This document shows, one piece after another, positions 1-8,180 of a stretch of 64,000 nucleotides of DNA. The translations under genes and the position numbers were made by a program. Where the stretch lies: positions 525,519-589,518 of the forward strand of contig NZ_JACJOD010000013.1 in assembly GCF_014695385.1 (NCBI RefSeq), read 5' to 3'. Source of the stretch: Trichocoleus sp. FACHB-46. Lineage in GTDB: Bacteria; Cyanobacteriota; Cyanobacteriia; FACHB-46. Position 1 is the first letter of the stretch, and each line of letters starts with the position of its first letter. Under the pieces are notes generated by a model. It worked only from the letters and a program-made list of their open reading frames with translations. It ran no database searches and was not told the origin of the DNA.

Positions 1-1
1 A

Positions 2-181
2 GGATTTGTCGCCTGTGGAGTTGGTGCTTTCGTGGGAGGTGGGGCGATCGCTTTTGGCTGGCTGGGTCGGCGTCAACAAATGCCCTTTGGACCCTTCCTG
101 GCGTTAGGAGCTGTAATTGCAGCGTTATGGGGCGAAGCCATTATCTCAGGCTACTTACAGCTATTTTTTCCGGCTCTATAA
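2..181 (+). CDS. pilD: Prepilin peptidase, C-terminal end (partial)
   Basis: This is the last 59 codons of a gene that begins left of the window. The visible residues are very hydrophobic and Gly/Ala rich, with a loop reading GRRQQMPFGPFLALGA followed by a final membrane span. The PFGPFL motif is typical of the C-terminal part of A24 prepilin peptidases, which cleave and N-methylate type IV pilins in the inner membrane. The two catalytic Asp residues would lie upstream and cannot be seen. Family assignment rests on this motif only, so it is good but not certain. Confidence 0.72.
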   Translation, partial: GFVACGVGAFVGGGAIAFGWLGRRQQMPFGPFLALGAVIAALWGEAIISGYLQLFFPAL

Positions 182-226
182 GTAGCGATCGCTGATAAGC
201 CCTAAACTCTTCACTTCCTTAATCTT

Positions 227-256
227 TTGATAAAATTCCCATATTTTTGATACAAT
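227..256 (+). promoter_or_regulatory. Candidate sigma-70 promoter
   Basis: A TTGATA box (227-232) and a TACAAT box (251-256) are separated by 18 bases. A transcript would start around 262-264, which is the GTG codon of the next gene. Inferred from box match and spacing only. Confidence 0.45.
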
Positions 257-262
257 CCCTCC

Positions 263-481
263 GTGTCATGGATCACATTACGAACGACGAGTACCCGTTG
301 GGAAGCGGAAATTATGCAGCAGGTTTTGGCTGCTCATCAAATTCCAGCTCGGGTGCTTGACTTAGGTGTAGCGCCTTATTTGGGGCTAGGAAGTCCTGCT
401 GCTCTACAAGTGCGTGTCGAAGACCAATGGACAGCTCTACTCCTCATTAGCCCTGTCGAGGAAGAGCAAACAGAGGGATAA
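263..481 (+). CDS. DUF2007-like small protein
   Basis: A 72-residue protein starting with GTG. It has the pattern of DUF2007 (putative signal-transducing) domains: LRTTSTRWEAE at the N-terminus, an AHQIPARVLD turn, then a beta strand reading LQVRVEDQWTALLL and an acidic tail. It is cytoplasmic, with no signal peptide or membrane span. The role of this family is unknown. The start is placed at 263 because the domain begins almost at once; no Shine-Dalgarno sequence is visible and the nearest promoter boxes lie only 7 bases upstream. It stands alone between the prepilin peptidase gene and accD. Confidence 0.6.
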   Translation: MSWITLRTTSTRWEAEIMQQVLAAHQIPARVLDLGVAPYLGLGSPAALQVRVEDQWTALLLISPVEEEQTEG

Positions 482-705
482 CAAAAGCGGGTGAACCAAA
501 TTCACATCAACTCGTTAGCAACTCACAAGAAAACTTTCGGTCTACAGTAATTGCTGTAGCAGAATTTTTACTGGAGTATCAAAGCTGTTTTGATCAAGAC
601 TGACTAGGCCATTCTGGCTAGGTCATTAAAGCTTAAATTCAGGATTTTGCCTGCTTGAGGCTGATTGGAATAGAAATAACAAAATAAAAGGAATCAATCG
701 CTTTC

Positions 706-1629
706 ATGTCTCTATTTGATTGGTTTGCAAATCGACGAAAGGCAGAGCCGACCAGCAAGGAACGGCAAGAACGAGAAATTGCAGATGGTCTATGGACTAA
801 GTGTGAGTCGTGCGGTGCCCTGACTTACACCAAAGACCTACGGGCAAATCAGATGGTTTGCTTAGAGTGCAATCACCATATTCGAGTCTTCAGTGACGAG
901 CGCGTTCGCCAGCTCATTGATGCCAACACTTGGCTACCTTTAGACACGGCGATTCGTCCGATCGACCCACTGAAGTTTCGCGATCGCAAGGGCTACGGCG
1001 ATCGCATCCGAGAAATGCAGGACAAAACAGGCTTGCCCGACGGTGTTCAAACGGGACTAGGCCAACTAGAAGGCTTGCCCGTCGCGCTGGGGGTCATGGA
1101 CTTCCGCTTTATGGGTGGCAGCATGGGTTCAGTCGTGGGCGAGAAATTTACCCGCCTCATTGAACGGGCGACTCGTGAGCGGTTACCAGTAATGCTTGTG
1201 TGCGCCTCTGGCGGAGCCCGGATGCAAGAGGGCATGCTTAGCTTGATGCAGATGGCTAAGATCTCTGGAGCTTTAGAACGGCATCGAGAGGCGCGGCTCC
1301 TTTACATTCCCATCTTGACCCACCCGACCACAGGCGGTGTGACAGCTAGCTTTGCCATGCTCGGTGACATTATTCTGGCAGAGCCAAAAGCCACCATTGG
1401 TTTTGCGGGTAGACGGGTGGTTGAGCAAACGCTGCGAGAGAAACTACCTGAGAACTTCCAAACCGCTGAATATCTGCTGGAACATGGCTTTGTAGATGCG
1501 ATCGTTCCTCGAACGCAACTGAAGAAGACCCTAGCGCAACTGATTCGCTTGCACCAGCCTGTCCCGGCGGCCTCGCACTTTGTACATTTGCCGGAAACTG
1601 TTTCTCTCAGTCCTGCAAACCCCTTGTAG
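706..1629 (+). CDS. accD: Acetyl-CoA carboxylase carboxyltransferase subunit beta
   Basis: AccD forms the carboxyltransferase of acetyl-CoA carboxylase with AccA and moves the carboxyl group from biotin-BCCP to acetyl-CoA, giving malonyl-CoA for fatty acid synthesis. The 307-residue length is normal. An N-terminal four-Cys zinc ribbon is present (Cys33, Cys36, Cys52, Cys55), followed by the crotonase-like core with GGSMGS near residue 145 and [11 protein letters not shown] near 166. An AAGGA ribosome-binding site lies 12-16 bases before the ATG. No other acc gene is in the window, as is usual in cyanobacteria, where acc genes are scattered. Confidence 0.97.
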   Translation: MSLFDWFANRRKAEPTSKERQEREIADGLWTKCESCGALTYTKDLRANQMVCLECNHHIRVFSDERVRQLIDANTWLPLDTAIRPIDPLKFRDRKGYGDRIREMQDKTGLPDGVQTGLGQLEGLPVALGVMDFRFMGGSMGSVVGEKFTRLIERATRERLPVMLVCASGGARMQEGMLSLMQMAKISGALERHREARLLYIPILTHPTTGGVTASFAMLGDIILAEPKATIGFAGRRVVEQTLREKLPENFQTAEYLLEHGFVDAIVPRTQLKKTLAQLIRLHQPVPAASHFVHLPETVSLSPANPL

Positions 1630-1692
1630 AAACTCAACGAGTCGTTCTATTGGGAAAGGGCCCCCTCAGTGGCATGATATTGATATTAGAAA

Positions 1693-1790
1693 GGCTCAAT
1701 CCTGACCTTTGCAGGACCTCACTTCCAGGGCTGTTTTTGGGCCTTGACATGAGGATGGGTTCCCAAAAATGAGGAGCAATGGGTTGAGCC
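1693..1790 (+). other. Inverted repeat in the psbV leader region
   Basis: GGCTCAATCC (1693-1702) can pair with GGGTTGAGCC (1781-1790), ten pairs with one G-U, across 78 bases in the 213-base gap between accD and psbV. It could fold in the psbV 5' UTR, or be a pair of protein-binding half sites. No function is shown by the sequence. Confidence 0.3.
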
Positions 1791-1842
1791 AACCTGTGTT
1801 GAGGATTGAATATCTGCTAACTGAGCCACATTAAGGAGAACC

Positions 1843-2331
1843 ATGCTTAAAAGATACATCTGGCTTGCTGTGGCCACTGTATTTTTCGCCTTCCAAACCT
1901 TTATCGGCAGTGCTAATGCAGTTGAACTAGATGCAGCTACCCGCACTGTCCCAAGTAGCGAAGGTCAAAATGTTGTTTTGAGCTTAAAGCAAGTTCAAGA
2001 AGGCAAACGCTTATTTAACTACGCTTGTGGCCAATGTCACGTAGGCGGTGGCACCAAGACTGACCCTAACGTGGGTCTGGAGCCAGAAGCCCTGGCTTTA
2101 GCAACTCCACCTCGCACCAACATTGAAGCGCTGGTGGATTACATGCACAATCCCACCACCTACGATGGGGCTGAGTCTATTGCTGAGTTGCATCCCAGCA
2201 CTCAAAGCACCGACATCTTCCCCAAGATGAGAAACCTAACCGAAGAGGATCTCGTGGCGATCGCAGGTCACATCCTCTTACAACCCAAGATCGTTGGTCA
2301 GAAGTGGGGCGGCGGCAAAATTTATTATTAA
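1843..2331 (+). CDS. psbV: Photosystem II extrinsic cytochrome c-550
   Basis: PsbV is a lumenal low-potential monohaem cytochrome that caps the oxygen-evolving complex of photosystem II and stabilises the Mn cluster with PsbU and PsbO. The 162-residue precursor has a signal peptide ending at Ala26 (SANA). The haem site CGQCH is at residues 62-66 and the second axial His is His117 (in AELHPS). The family-typical C-terminus WGGGKIYY is present. A strong AAGGAG ribosome-binding site precedes the ATG. It is the first of three consecutive c-type cytochrome genes on this strand (psbV, psbV2, petJ). Confidence 0.97.
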   Translation: MLKRYIWLAVATVFFAFQTFIGSANAVELDAATRTVPSSEGQNVVLSLKQVQEGKRLFNYACGQCHVGGGTKTDPNVGLEPEALALATPPRTNIEALVDYMHNPTTYDGAESIAELHPSTQSTDIFPKMRNLTEEDLVAIAGHILLQPKIVGQKWGGGKIYY

Positions 2332-2335
2332 GGCC

Positions 2336-2430
2336 TGCCAAATTAAGGAAATCGTCTTTGGCAGAAACTGGAGCCTTTCCACTTGAGCCCAAATCGCTAC
2401 TAACGATTTTGAGCTAAAGAGTTTCTGCCA
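2336..2430 (+). other. Structured spacer between psbV and psbV2
   Basis: Two alternative hairpins share bases. TGCCAAA (2336-2342) pairs with TTTGGCA (2357-2363). Alternatively TGGCAGAAACT (2359-2369) pairs with AGTTTCTGCCA (2420-2430), an 11-base perfect arm that encloses a smaller hairpin AAATCG/CGATTT (2391-2396 with 2404-2409). They cannot both form because 2359-2363 is used twice. No T-run follows, so this is not a plain terminator. Confidence 0.45.
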
Positions 2431-2472
2431 TCTGCTGATTCACTTGCTGACCCACTAAAGGTTGCTCATGTC

Positions 2473-2967
2473 ATGCGACGCCTACGCTTTTCAGTTCCCT
2501 CTTTACTCGCAACTTTGGTTGTTTGGCTAGGTATGCTGTTATTCAGTAGCCCCGCGCAAGCAGCCACTGAGCCTTATATCACTCAGTATTTGCGAGTAAC
2601 TGAGCCTGTAGCCGTGGAGTTGGATGGGCAAGGTCAAACACGTTGGTTTGCACCAGACGACTTTGTAGTGGGCAAGCATTTATTTGAAAACAACTGTAAG
2701 AACTGTCATTTGGGCGGCACTACCTTGCCTAATCCTCCGGTGTCTTTATCACTAGCTGCTTTGCAGGGAGCAGTTCCCCATCGAGATAACATCAATAATT
2801 TGGTTGATTATTTGCGCCAACCAATGACCTATGATGGCACCGAGGAAAATTACGTCTGTCGCCAGGTACCCGAAAGCTGGTTACCTCAAGCACAGGCCGA
2901 AAAATTGGCTGCGTTTGTTCTCAGAGCGGCTCAAAAAGCGCCCGGTTGGGGTACTAGTGATTTTTGA
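2473..2967 (+). CDS. psbV2: Cytochrome c-550-like protein PsbV2
   Basis: A 164-residue lumenal c-type cytochrome paralogous to PsbV, with a signal peptide cut after AQA (residue 30) and haem motif CKNCH at 75-79. It keeps the PsbV pattern HRDNINNLVDYLRQPMTYDG, then diverges: where PsbV has the sixth-ligand His, this protein reads NYVCRQVPES, so Cys129 is the candidate ligand and no His is near. PsbV2 of Thermosynechococcus is recalled to have such His/Cys haem ligation. It can partly replace PsbV in that organism. It lies directly after psbV, fitting a local duplication. The ATG at 2473 is in a weak ribosome-binding context. Confidence 0.88.
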   Translation: MRRLRFSVPSLLATLVVWLGMLLFSSPAQAATEPYITQYLRVTEPVAVELDGQGQTRWFAPDDFVVGKHLFENNCKNCHLGGTTLPNPPVSLSLAALQGAVPHRDNINNLVDYLRQPMTYDGTEENYVCRQVPESWLPQAQAEKLAAFVLRAAQKAPGWGTSDF

Positions 2968-3032
2968 GCTAAAGTTCAAACGCTTTGCGAATTTGCAAGC
3001 CATGAATGGGTAGATGTCCGTCCTCACTAAAA

Positions 3033-3078
3033 AACGCCTTGTAGAAGCGTAGAATAGTCTAAGCAAGGCGTTCTTGTT
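3033..3078 (+). terminator. Terminator-like hairpin after psbV2
   Basis: AACGCCTTG (3033-3041) pairs with CAAGGCGTT (3064-3072) over a 22-base loop and is followed by a weak T-rich tail (CTTGTT). It separates psbV2 from petJ, suggesting that petJ has its own promoter. Confidence 0.5.
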
Positions 3079-3111
3079 GTTTGCTGTGTATTGATTGAGT
3101 AGAGGAGAACT

Positions 3112-3447
3112 GTGTTGAGAAAGCTATTGTCTATCGTCTTGGTGGCGATCGCCATGTTTGCTGTTGGTTTCGGTCGTCCTGCCCTCGCAGGTGATGCAGC
3201 GAATGGTGCCAAGGTGTTTAGTGCTAACTGTGCTGCCTGCCATATGGGCGGTAACAACGTCATTATGGCTAACAAGACCCTGAAGAAGGACGCTCTAGCC
3301 CAATTTGGCATGAACTCTGTGGAAGCCATTACCAACCAAGTAAAAAATGGTAAGAATGCCATGCCCGCTTTTGGTGGCCGCCTCAGCGATCAGCAAATTG
3401 ACGATGTAGCAACCTACGTTTTAGAGCAATCTGAAAAAGGTTGGTAA
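3112..3447 (+). CDS. petJ: Cytochrome c6 (cytochrome c-553)
   Basis: Soluble lumenal electron carrier from the cytochrome b6f complex to photosystem I, also able to feed terminal oxidase; it substitutes for plastocyanin when copper is low. The 111-residue precursor has a signal peptide ending at PALA (residue 26), haem motif CAACH at 40-44 and axial Met84 in KNAMPAFGG. The start is GTG with a good AGAGGAG ribosome-binding site; the TTG one codon later is the alternative. It follows psbV2 and is closed by a strong terminator. Confidence 0.96.
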   Translation: MLRKLLSIVLVAIAMFAVGFGRPALAGDAANGAKVFSANCAACHMGGNNVIMANKTLKKDALAQFGMNSVEAITNQVKNGKNAMPAFGGRLSDQQIDDVATYVLEQSEKGW

Positions 3448-3515
3448 GCTTCTAGCAAACTGACACCTGCTGACAAAACTATTTTCTATAGATTGAGTGA
3501 TCTAGTTTTTGCAAG

Positions 3516-3543
3516 AACCCCTCCAGTATGTGAGGGGTTTTTT
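3516..3543 (+). terminator. Rho-independent terminator of petJ
   Basis: AACCCCTC (3516-3523) pairs with GAGGGGTT (3532-3539) over an 8-base loop, followed by a T-run to 3543. Confidence 0.9.
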
Positions 3544-3650
3544 GCTGATCCCAACGGAAAACTTTGTGAAGAAATCTATCTGGAGATCAACAGACAGCCT
3601 TAAATTAAATCAGTTATCTTCCAGCTAGTAGATACTTAGGAAAAACGCCT

Positions 3651-4364
3651 GTGGTTCCTCTCCGTGATGATAATCCGACTACAATCACGCCCTTTGTTAC
3701 CTACGGCCTTATTGTTGCAAATATATTAGTTTTTCTAGTTGAATTGAGTTTGGCTCCCGGCCAATTGGAGAAGTTCTTTTACACTTGGGCCGTTGTTCCT
3801 AGAGAATTAACAGCTAGTTTTGCGGGGCAAGCCGTTAGTGCTGGACCCACCGAATGGCTCACTTTATTTAGTTCGCAGTTTCTGCATGGTGGCTTCTTAC
3901 ATATTGCAGGCAACATGCTGTTTCTCTGGATTTTTGGCAACAATGTAGAGGATCGCCTTGGTCATGTTAAATATTTAATTTTTTATCTAGCCTGTGGTGC
4001 TTTAGCAGCCCTGACTCAGTGGTTTTTCTCGCCTAATTCCGCTATTCCTTCCTTAGGAGCAAGTGGCGCGATCGCAGGGGTGATGGGAGCCTATATCTTG
4101 AAATATCCTAAAGCGTCTGTCTTAACCCTGTTACCTTTGGGCTTCTTTATCACTACCGTCCGCATTCCAGCGTTTTTCTTCTTGGGCTGGTGGTTTGTCC
4201 AACAAGCTTTCTATGGCGCGGCTAGCCTGAATGCCCCCACAAATATTGGTATGGAAGGCGGTGGTGTGGCTTACTGGGCTCACGCGGGTGGCTTTGTCTT
4301 TGGCGCCATCTTAGGACCCTTACTGGGTCTCTTTTCCTCCGACTCAGAAGCCAGCGTCCTTTAA
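3651..4364 (+). CDS. Rhomboid family intramembrane serine protease
   Basis: A 237-residue integral membrane protein with about six spans. The rhomboid motifs are complete: HGGFLHIAGNM at 79-89, the catalytic Ser138 in GASG (136-139), and the catalytic His211 in WAHAGGF near the last span. Such proteases cut single-pass membrane proteins within the bilayer; the substrate here is unknown. The N-terminus VPLRDDNPT is typical of bacterial rhomboids of this subfamily and supports the GTG start at 3651. It is a single-gene unit bounded by the petJ terminator and its own terminator. Confidence 0.92.
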   Translation: MVPLRDDNPTTITPFVTYGLIVANILVFLVELSLAPGQLEKFFYTWAVVPRELTASFAGQAVSAGPTEWLTLFSSQFLHGGFLHIAGNMLFLWIFGNNVEDRLGHVKYLIFYLACGALAALTQWFFSPNSAIPSLGASGAIAGVMGAYILKYPKASVLTLLPLGFFITTVRIPAFFFLGWWFVQQAFYGAASLNAPTNIGMEGGGVAYWAHAGGFVFGAILGPLLGLFSSDSEASVL

Positions 4365-4399
4365 CTCCGTTAAATTGTTCTCTCCCAAACAGGTTGTCT

Positions 4400-4441
4400 A
4401 ACCGCTGAAACTCTGTAGCAATACAACTTCAGCGGTTTTTT
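4400..4441 (+). terminator. Rho-independent terminator of the rhomboid gene
   Basis: AACCGCTGAA (4400-4409) pairs with TTCAGCGGTT (4428-4437) over an 18-base loop, with a T-run to 4441. It lies between two convergent genes; the T-run favours the plus strand. Confidence 0.85.
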
Positions 4442-4464
4442 GTACAAAGTTGAATGACACTCAA

Positions 4465-5307
4465 CTAATCCACGGGATGCAACAGCCAGAAACCACTATA
4501 GGTCATCCCAGAGTCATCGGGCTGCACCAGTAAGAAGTGCAGGCCTTGAGTGACTTGTTTTCGTTGTTCATAGGCTTGCGCCGCAGCTTGCACTTCTAGA
4601 TCTTCAAAGGTGGCCATGACCCAACGCTCGGCTAAACCAGCTTCCAAAATTAAGCCGTCTGGACTCCCAGCCATGTAGTTTAAGGCAACAGGATGAACTT
4701 GCTGCAACCACTGAGCTAACTTCATAGAGCGGCGGCCCGCGTCAATAATTACACCAGGTACAGGCAAATCAGAAGCCAATCCTAAACTGAGAGGTAAGAG
4801 AATTTCGGGCATCTCCAAAATCGGGATGGGGCGGTCTTGAAAAGCATCGACGAGTTGACCTGCGGCGATCGCGGCAAATCGCCACTGTTCCCCTTGAAGA
4901 TTTTCGGCAATGGGGGTCGGTGGCGGCTTATCTAAAGCTAGGGGCGAATAAGGCTGCTGGGCGTAGCTGCTGGCCTGAGAATACTGCTGGGCTTTCTCGC
5001 GTAGTAGCTGCTTTAGAGCAAAGGTCCGGCGAGTCGGTTCCACCGTTATTCCTAGCTCTTTCCCTGCCAACTCAAGCAAACCTAAGGCTTGAGGCCGAAA
5101 AACCTGCAAGCGCTCTGGAAAGTGCTGTTGCGTTTTTGCTGCTGCCTGTAGCTGGCTCACGACCCAAGTAGCATTGGCTTCTGCTTGGGGGCACAGAGCA
5201 CTAAATTCCCAGGTTCGGGTGCGATCGCAAAGCAACAACTCCCAAAGGGGATGCCCCTGCTCATCCTGCAAGGGACGACGATAAAAATCAGCTTCCCAAA
5301 TCAGCAT
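4465..5307 (-). CDS. Tab2/Atab2 family RNA-binding protein
   Basis: A 280-residue soluble protein of the Tab2/Atab2 family, which in algae and plants binds the psaB mRNA leader and promotes translation of photosystem I (and in Arabidopsis also photosystem II) core subunits. Family features include the N-terminal IWEADFYRRPLQDEQGHPLW pattern and the C-terminal Ser/Trp-rich end reading GFWLLHP. I chose the ATG at 5307, because the longer form needs a TTG and adds only five residues outside the family pattern. It converges with the rhomboid gene and precedes no obvious operon partner. Its direct RNA target in this organism is inferred only. Confidence 0.85.
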   Translation of the reverse strand: MLIWEADFYRRPLQDEQGHPLWELLLCDRTRTWEFSALCPQAEANATWVVSQLQAAAKTQQHFPERLQVFRPQALGLLELAGKELGITVEPTRRTFALKQLLREKAQQYSQASSYAQQPYSPLALDKPPPTPIAENLQGEQWRFAAIAAGQLVDAFQDRPIPILEMPEILLPLSLGLASDLPVPGVIIDAGRRSMKLAQWLQQVHPVALNYMAGSPDGLILEAGLAERWVMATFEDLEVQAAAQAYEQRKQVTQGLHFLLVQPDDSGMTYSGFWLLHPVD

Positions 5308-5581
5308 ACTGTGGTGGTCCAAGTTTAATTCCCGTTTGTTGAGTTCGTGCGTTATAGCTGTGCCTCACAGATGCTACGGTCGCGGTTGATTGGGCCAGCT
5401 TCAGCCAATTCATTCTCAGGCTATCAGCTAGAGCTGGATCAATGGCACAAGCTCGGCAAATCACCTGGCAACATTGCACTCAATACAAAAAGCTGCCGCA
5501 GAAACATCATCTACGACAGCTTTCGATCGCTAAACTAAGTTAACTGTTTGTGCTTTTATCTGGACTTAACAGCCAAAACAC

Positions 5582-7795
5582 TTACGCCAGAGCACTCGCC
5601 AGAATCGGTTCAGCGTTGACGACTGCACCAGGAGCATACATTTGCCTCACGTAGTCGGCCACCATGCGATCGGTGTTGAAAGCAACGGAGTTGGTTTTGA
5701 TCGAAGCCTTCATTTTTTGAATCCAACCGTGGGGAATGCCATTGGCATCTTGGTCGTAGTAGAGGGGAACAATTTCCTCAGTTAGGAGCCGATACAACGA
5801 TTCAGAATCAATGCGGTCTTGCAGTTCTTGGTCGCTGGTGTTGGCATCTTCGCCGATCGCCCAACCATTTAGACCTTTGCCGTCGGGTCCAACTTGGTAG
5901 CCTTCGCACCACCAACCATCTAAGACACTACAGTTGAGGCCGCCATTAAAGCACACCTTTTGGCCACTAGTTCCAGAAGCTTCTAAAGGACGACGAGGAT
6001 TGTTCAGCCACACATCTACACCTTGAATCAGCTTTTGAGCAGTATAGATGTCGTAGTCTTCAATGAACGCCACGCGATCGCGAATGGCATGATGACGACA
6101 CCACTCCATTAAGCGCTGAATAATCCGCTTGCCTTCCTCATCGGCAGGGTGAGCCTTACCTGCAAAGATGATCTGCACAGGGCGATCAGAGTTACCGAAA
6201 ATTTGCAGTGCTAGCTCCGCATTTCGCAGCAGTAACGCCCCACGCTTATAGGGGCTGAAACGACGAGCAAAGCCAATCGTCAGAATGTTGGGATCGAGCA
6301 GGTGATCCGCCGCATGAATTTGATCTGGCTCTTCACCTCGTCCTTGCCGCGATGCCTTAACCTTAAACCGGGTATGAGCAACCAACCGCTCCTTCAAGAT
6401 TTGGTGGCGCGACCACAGTTCCTCATTCGGAATTTGGTCTACTCCTGCCCACATCTGGGGATCAACCACCCGCGCAGACCAGTTCTCGCCGAGATATTGC
6501 GCGTATAAATCGCTTAGCAAGGGAGCTGTCCAGGTGCGGGCATGCACACCGTTGGTAATGTGGCTAATCGGTACTTTGTCTTCTGGGCGATCGGGGTACA
6601 GAATACTCCACATCTTGCGGGACACTTGACCATGCAGCTCACTGACCCCATTGGCACCACGGCACAAGCGTAAAGCTAAAACTGTCATGCCAAACGGTTC
6701 CCAAGGATCACCGAGGCGACGGGCACCCAAGGAGAGAAACTGCTCTCGGGACAGCCCTAACTCTGGCCAGAAACTGGCAAAGTAGGAATCCATCAGATCA
6801 GCCGAGAAAACGTCGTGGCCTGCGGGTACAGGGGTGTGAGTCGTGAATACACAGCGATCGCGCACTGAGGCTTCAATGTCGTAGAAAGACTTGCTCGTCC
6901 GTTGCACTTCCAAGCGCGACAACTCTAGAAGGCAAAACGCCGCATGACCTTCATTTAGGTGGTAGACCGTAGGCTCAATCCCTAAAGCTTGTACTGCTTT
7001 AACGCCACCAATCCCTAAGACAACCTCTTGGGCGATCCGGGTTTCCTGGTTGCCGCCATACAAGTGTCCTGTCAACCAGCGATCGATCGGATCATTATCT
7101 TCCCGGTCTGTATCCAGCAGGTAGAGCTTCACCCGCCCTACTTGCACTCGCCAAATTTGAATTTTGACCATGCGCTGGCGAATTTGTAGCTGAACCGTAA
7201 TCGGTTCTCCCTCAGCATTGGTCATTAGTTCCAAGGGCATCTGCTCAAAAGGATTGTCTGTGTAGTAATCCTCTTGCCAACCATTACGGTTGAGACGTTG
7301 GTGAAAATATCCTTGGCGGTAGAGTAAACCGATCCCAATCATTGGCACGCCTAGATCGGAAGCCGACTTGAGGTGATCCCCAGCCAAAATTCCCAAACCA
7401 CCGGAGTAAACGGGGAGCGATTCGTGGATGCCAAACTCAGCACAGAAATAGGCGACAGGATGCTCTTGAGACAGTTGTGGGGCCACTCGGCTCGCCCAAG
7501 TATCTGTTTCTTGCATGTAGCGATCGAATTGGGTCGCTAACCCTTGCAAGCGCTTGAGATACAGGGGATCTTCTGCTAGCTGAGTTAAACGTTCGTAAGA
7601 GGCGGACTCCAAAAGAGCCACAGGATTATGCCCAGAGCGCTGCCATTCGTCCGGGTTAATGTTTTGAAATAGAGAAACATGGCCATTGGCCCAGCTCCAC
7701 CAGTAGTTGTAAGCTAAGTCTGCTAGTCGTTTCAGCGGAAGGGGTAGCTTCGCACTCAGCTTAGCAGCAGGTGTCATAGCGGCAGTATTCGTCAT
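5582..7795 (-). CDS. glgP: Alpha-glucan (glycogen) phosphorylase
   Basis: A 737-residue GT35 enzyme that releases glucose 1-phosphate from glycogen. It is of the shorter bacterial alpha-glucan phosphorylase type. The N-terminal segment LAYNYWWSW and the motif PVYSGGLGILAGDHLKSASD (around residues 128-147) are characteristic. The pyridoxal-phosphate Lys is expected at Lys613 in EASGTSGQK; most homologs have Met rather than Gln just before the Lys. It is transcribed divergently from avtA across a 385-base spacer. No other glycogen gene lies next to it. Confidence 0.94.
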   Translation of the reverse strand: MTNTAAMTPAAKLSAKLPLPLKRLADLAYNYWWSWANGHVSLFQNINPDEWQRSGHNPVALLESASYERLTQLAEDPLYLKRLQGLATQFDRYMQETDTWASRVAPQLSQEHPVAYFCAEFGIHESLPVYSGGLGILAGDHLKSASDLGVPMIGIGLLYRQGYFHQRLNRNGWQEDYYTDNPFEQMPLELMTNAEGEPITVQLQIRQRMVKIQIWRVQVGRVKLYLLDTDREDNDPIDRWLTGHLYGGNQETRIAQEVVLGIGGVKAVQALGIEPTVYHLNEGHAAFCLLELSRLEVQRTSKSFYDIEASVRDRCVFTTHTPVPAGHDVFSADLMDSYFASFWPELGLSREQFLSLGARRLGDPWEPFGMTVLALRLCRGANGVSELHGQVSRKMWSILYPDRPEDKVPISHITNGVHARTWTAPLLSDLYAQYLGENWSARVVDPQMWAGVDQIPNEELWSRHQILKERLVAHTRFKVKASRQGRGEEPDQIHAADHLLDPNILTIGFARRFSPYKRGALLLRNAELALQIFGNSDRPVQIIFAGKAHPADEEGKRIIQRLMEWCRHHAIRDRVAFIEDYDIYTAQKLIQGVDVWLNNPRRPLEASGTSGQKVCFNGGLNCSVLDGWWCEGYQVGPDGKGLNGWAIGEDANTSDQELQDRIDSESLYRLLTEEIVPLYYDQDANGIPHGWIQKMKASIKTNSVAFNTDRMVADYVRQMYAPGAVVNAEPILASALA

Positions 7796-8180
7796 AGGAT
7801 TTAAGGCTCTCGTGCTTCACTAAAATCTCGGCTCAGGCTTATCCAATGGCATCACTCCAGATGAAGCCTGAATCAGGGGGTCCAACGTGCTTAGCGGGGT
7901 TCGATCGACGGCTGGACAAATACAAATCTTTTCGAATCAGCTCTCTACAAGCAACGCAACGTAACGGGACTGGGTTCTAGCTTGACAGGACTTAGAGAGG
8001 GAGGGGCGATTATTTCATACTCTCTAAAGCTTCGTTACCAAAGTTGTAAGTAGAGCTAAAGAAATTTTTTGCCAAGTTAAGTTTTGAAAGCTACCTCAGC
8101 GTTTAACAAGCTTCTATCACGCCCCTCTAACGGTTAGCATTGATCAGCGTCCTCAAGTAGCACTGGCCCTAAGTTCTTCT
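7796..8180. other. Divergent intergenic region glgP / avtA
   Basis: 385 bases that must hold the promoters of both divergent genes. I see no convincing paired -35/-10 boxes, no ORF with a ribosome-binding site and no terminator-like hairpin. Confidence 0.4.

Noticed and set aside
3448..3650. Possible operon link petJ to rhomboid gene
   Set aside because: A strong terminator at 3516-3543 separates them.
5347..5538. 63-codon plus-strand ORF upstream of the Tab2-like gene
   Set aside because: No domain and no ribosome-binding site; it covers the promoter side of a minus-strand gene.
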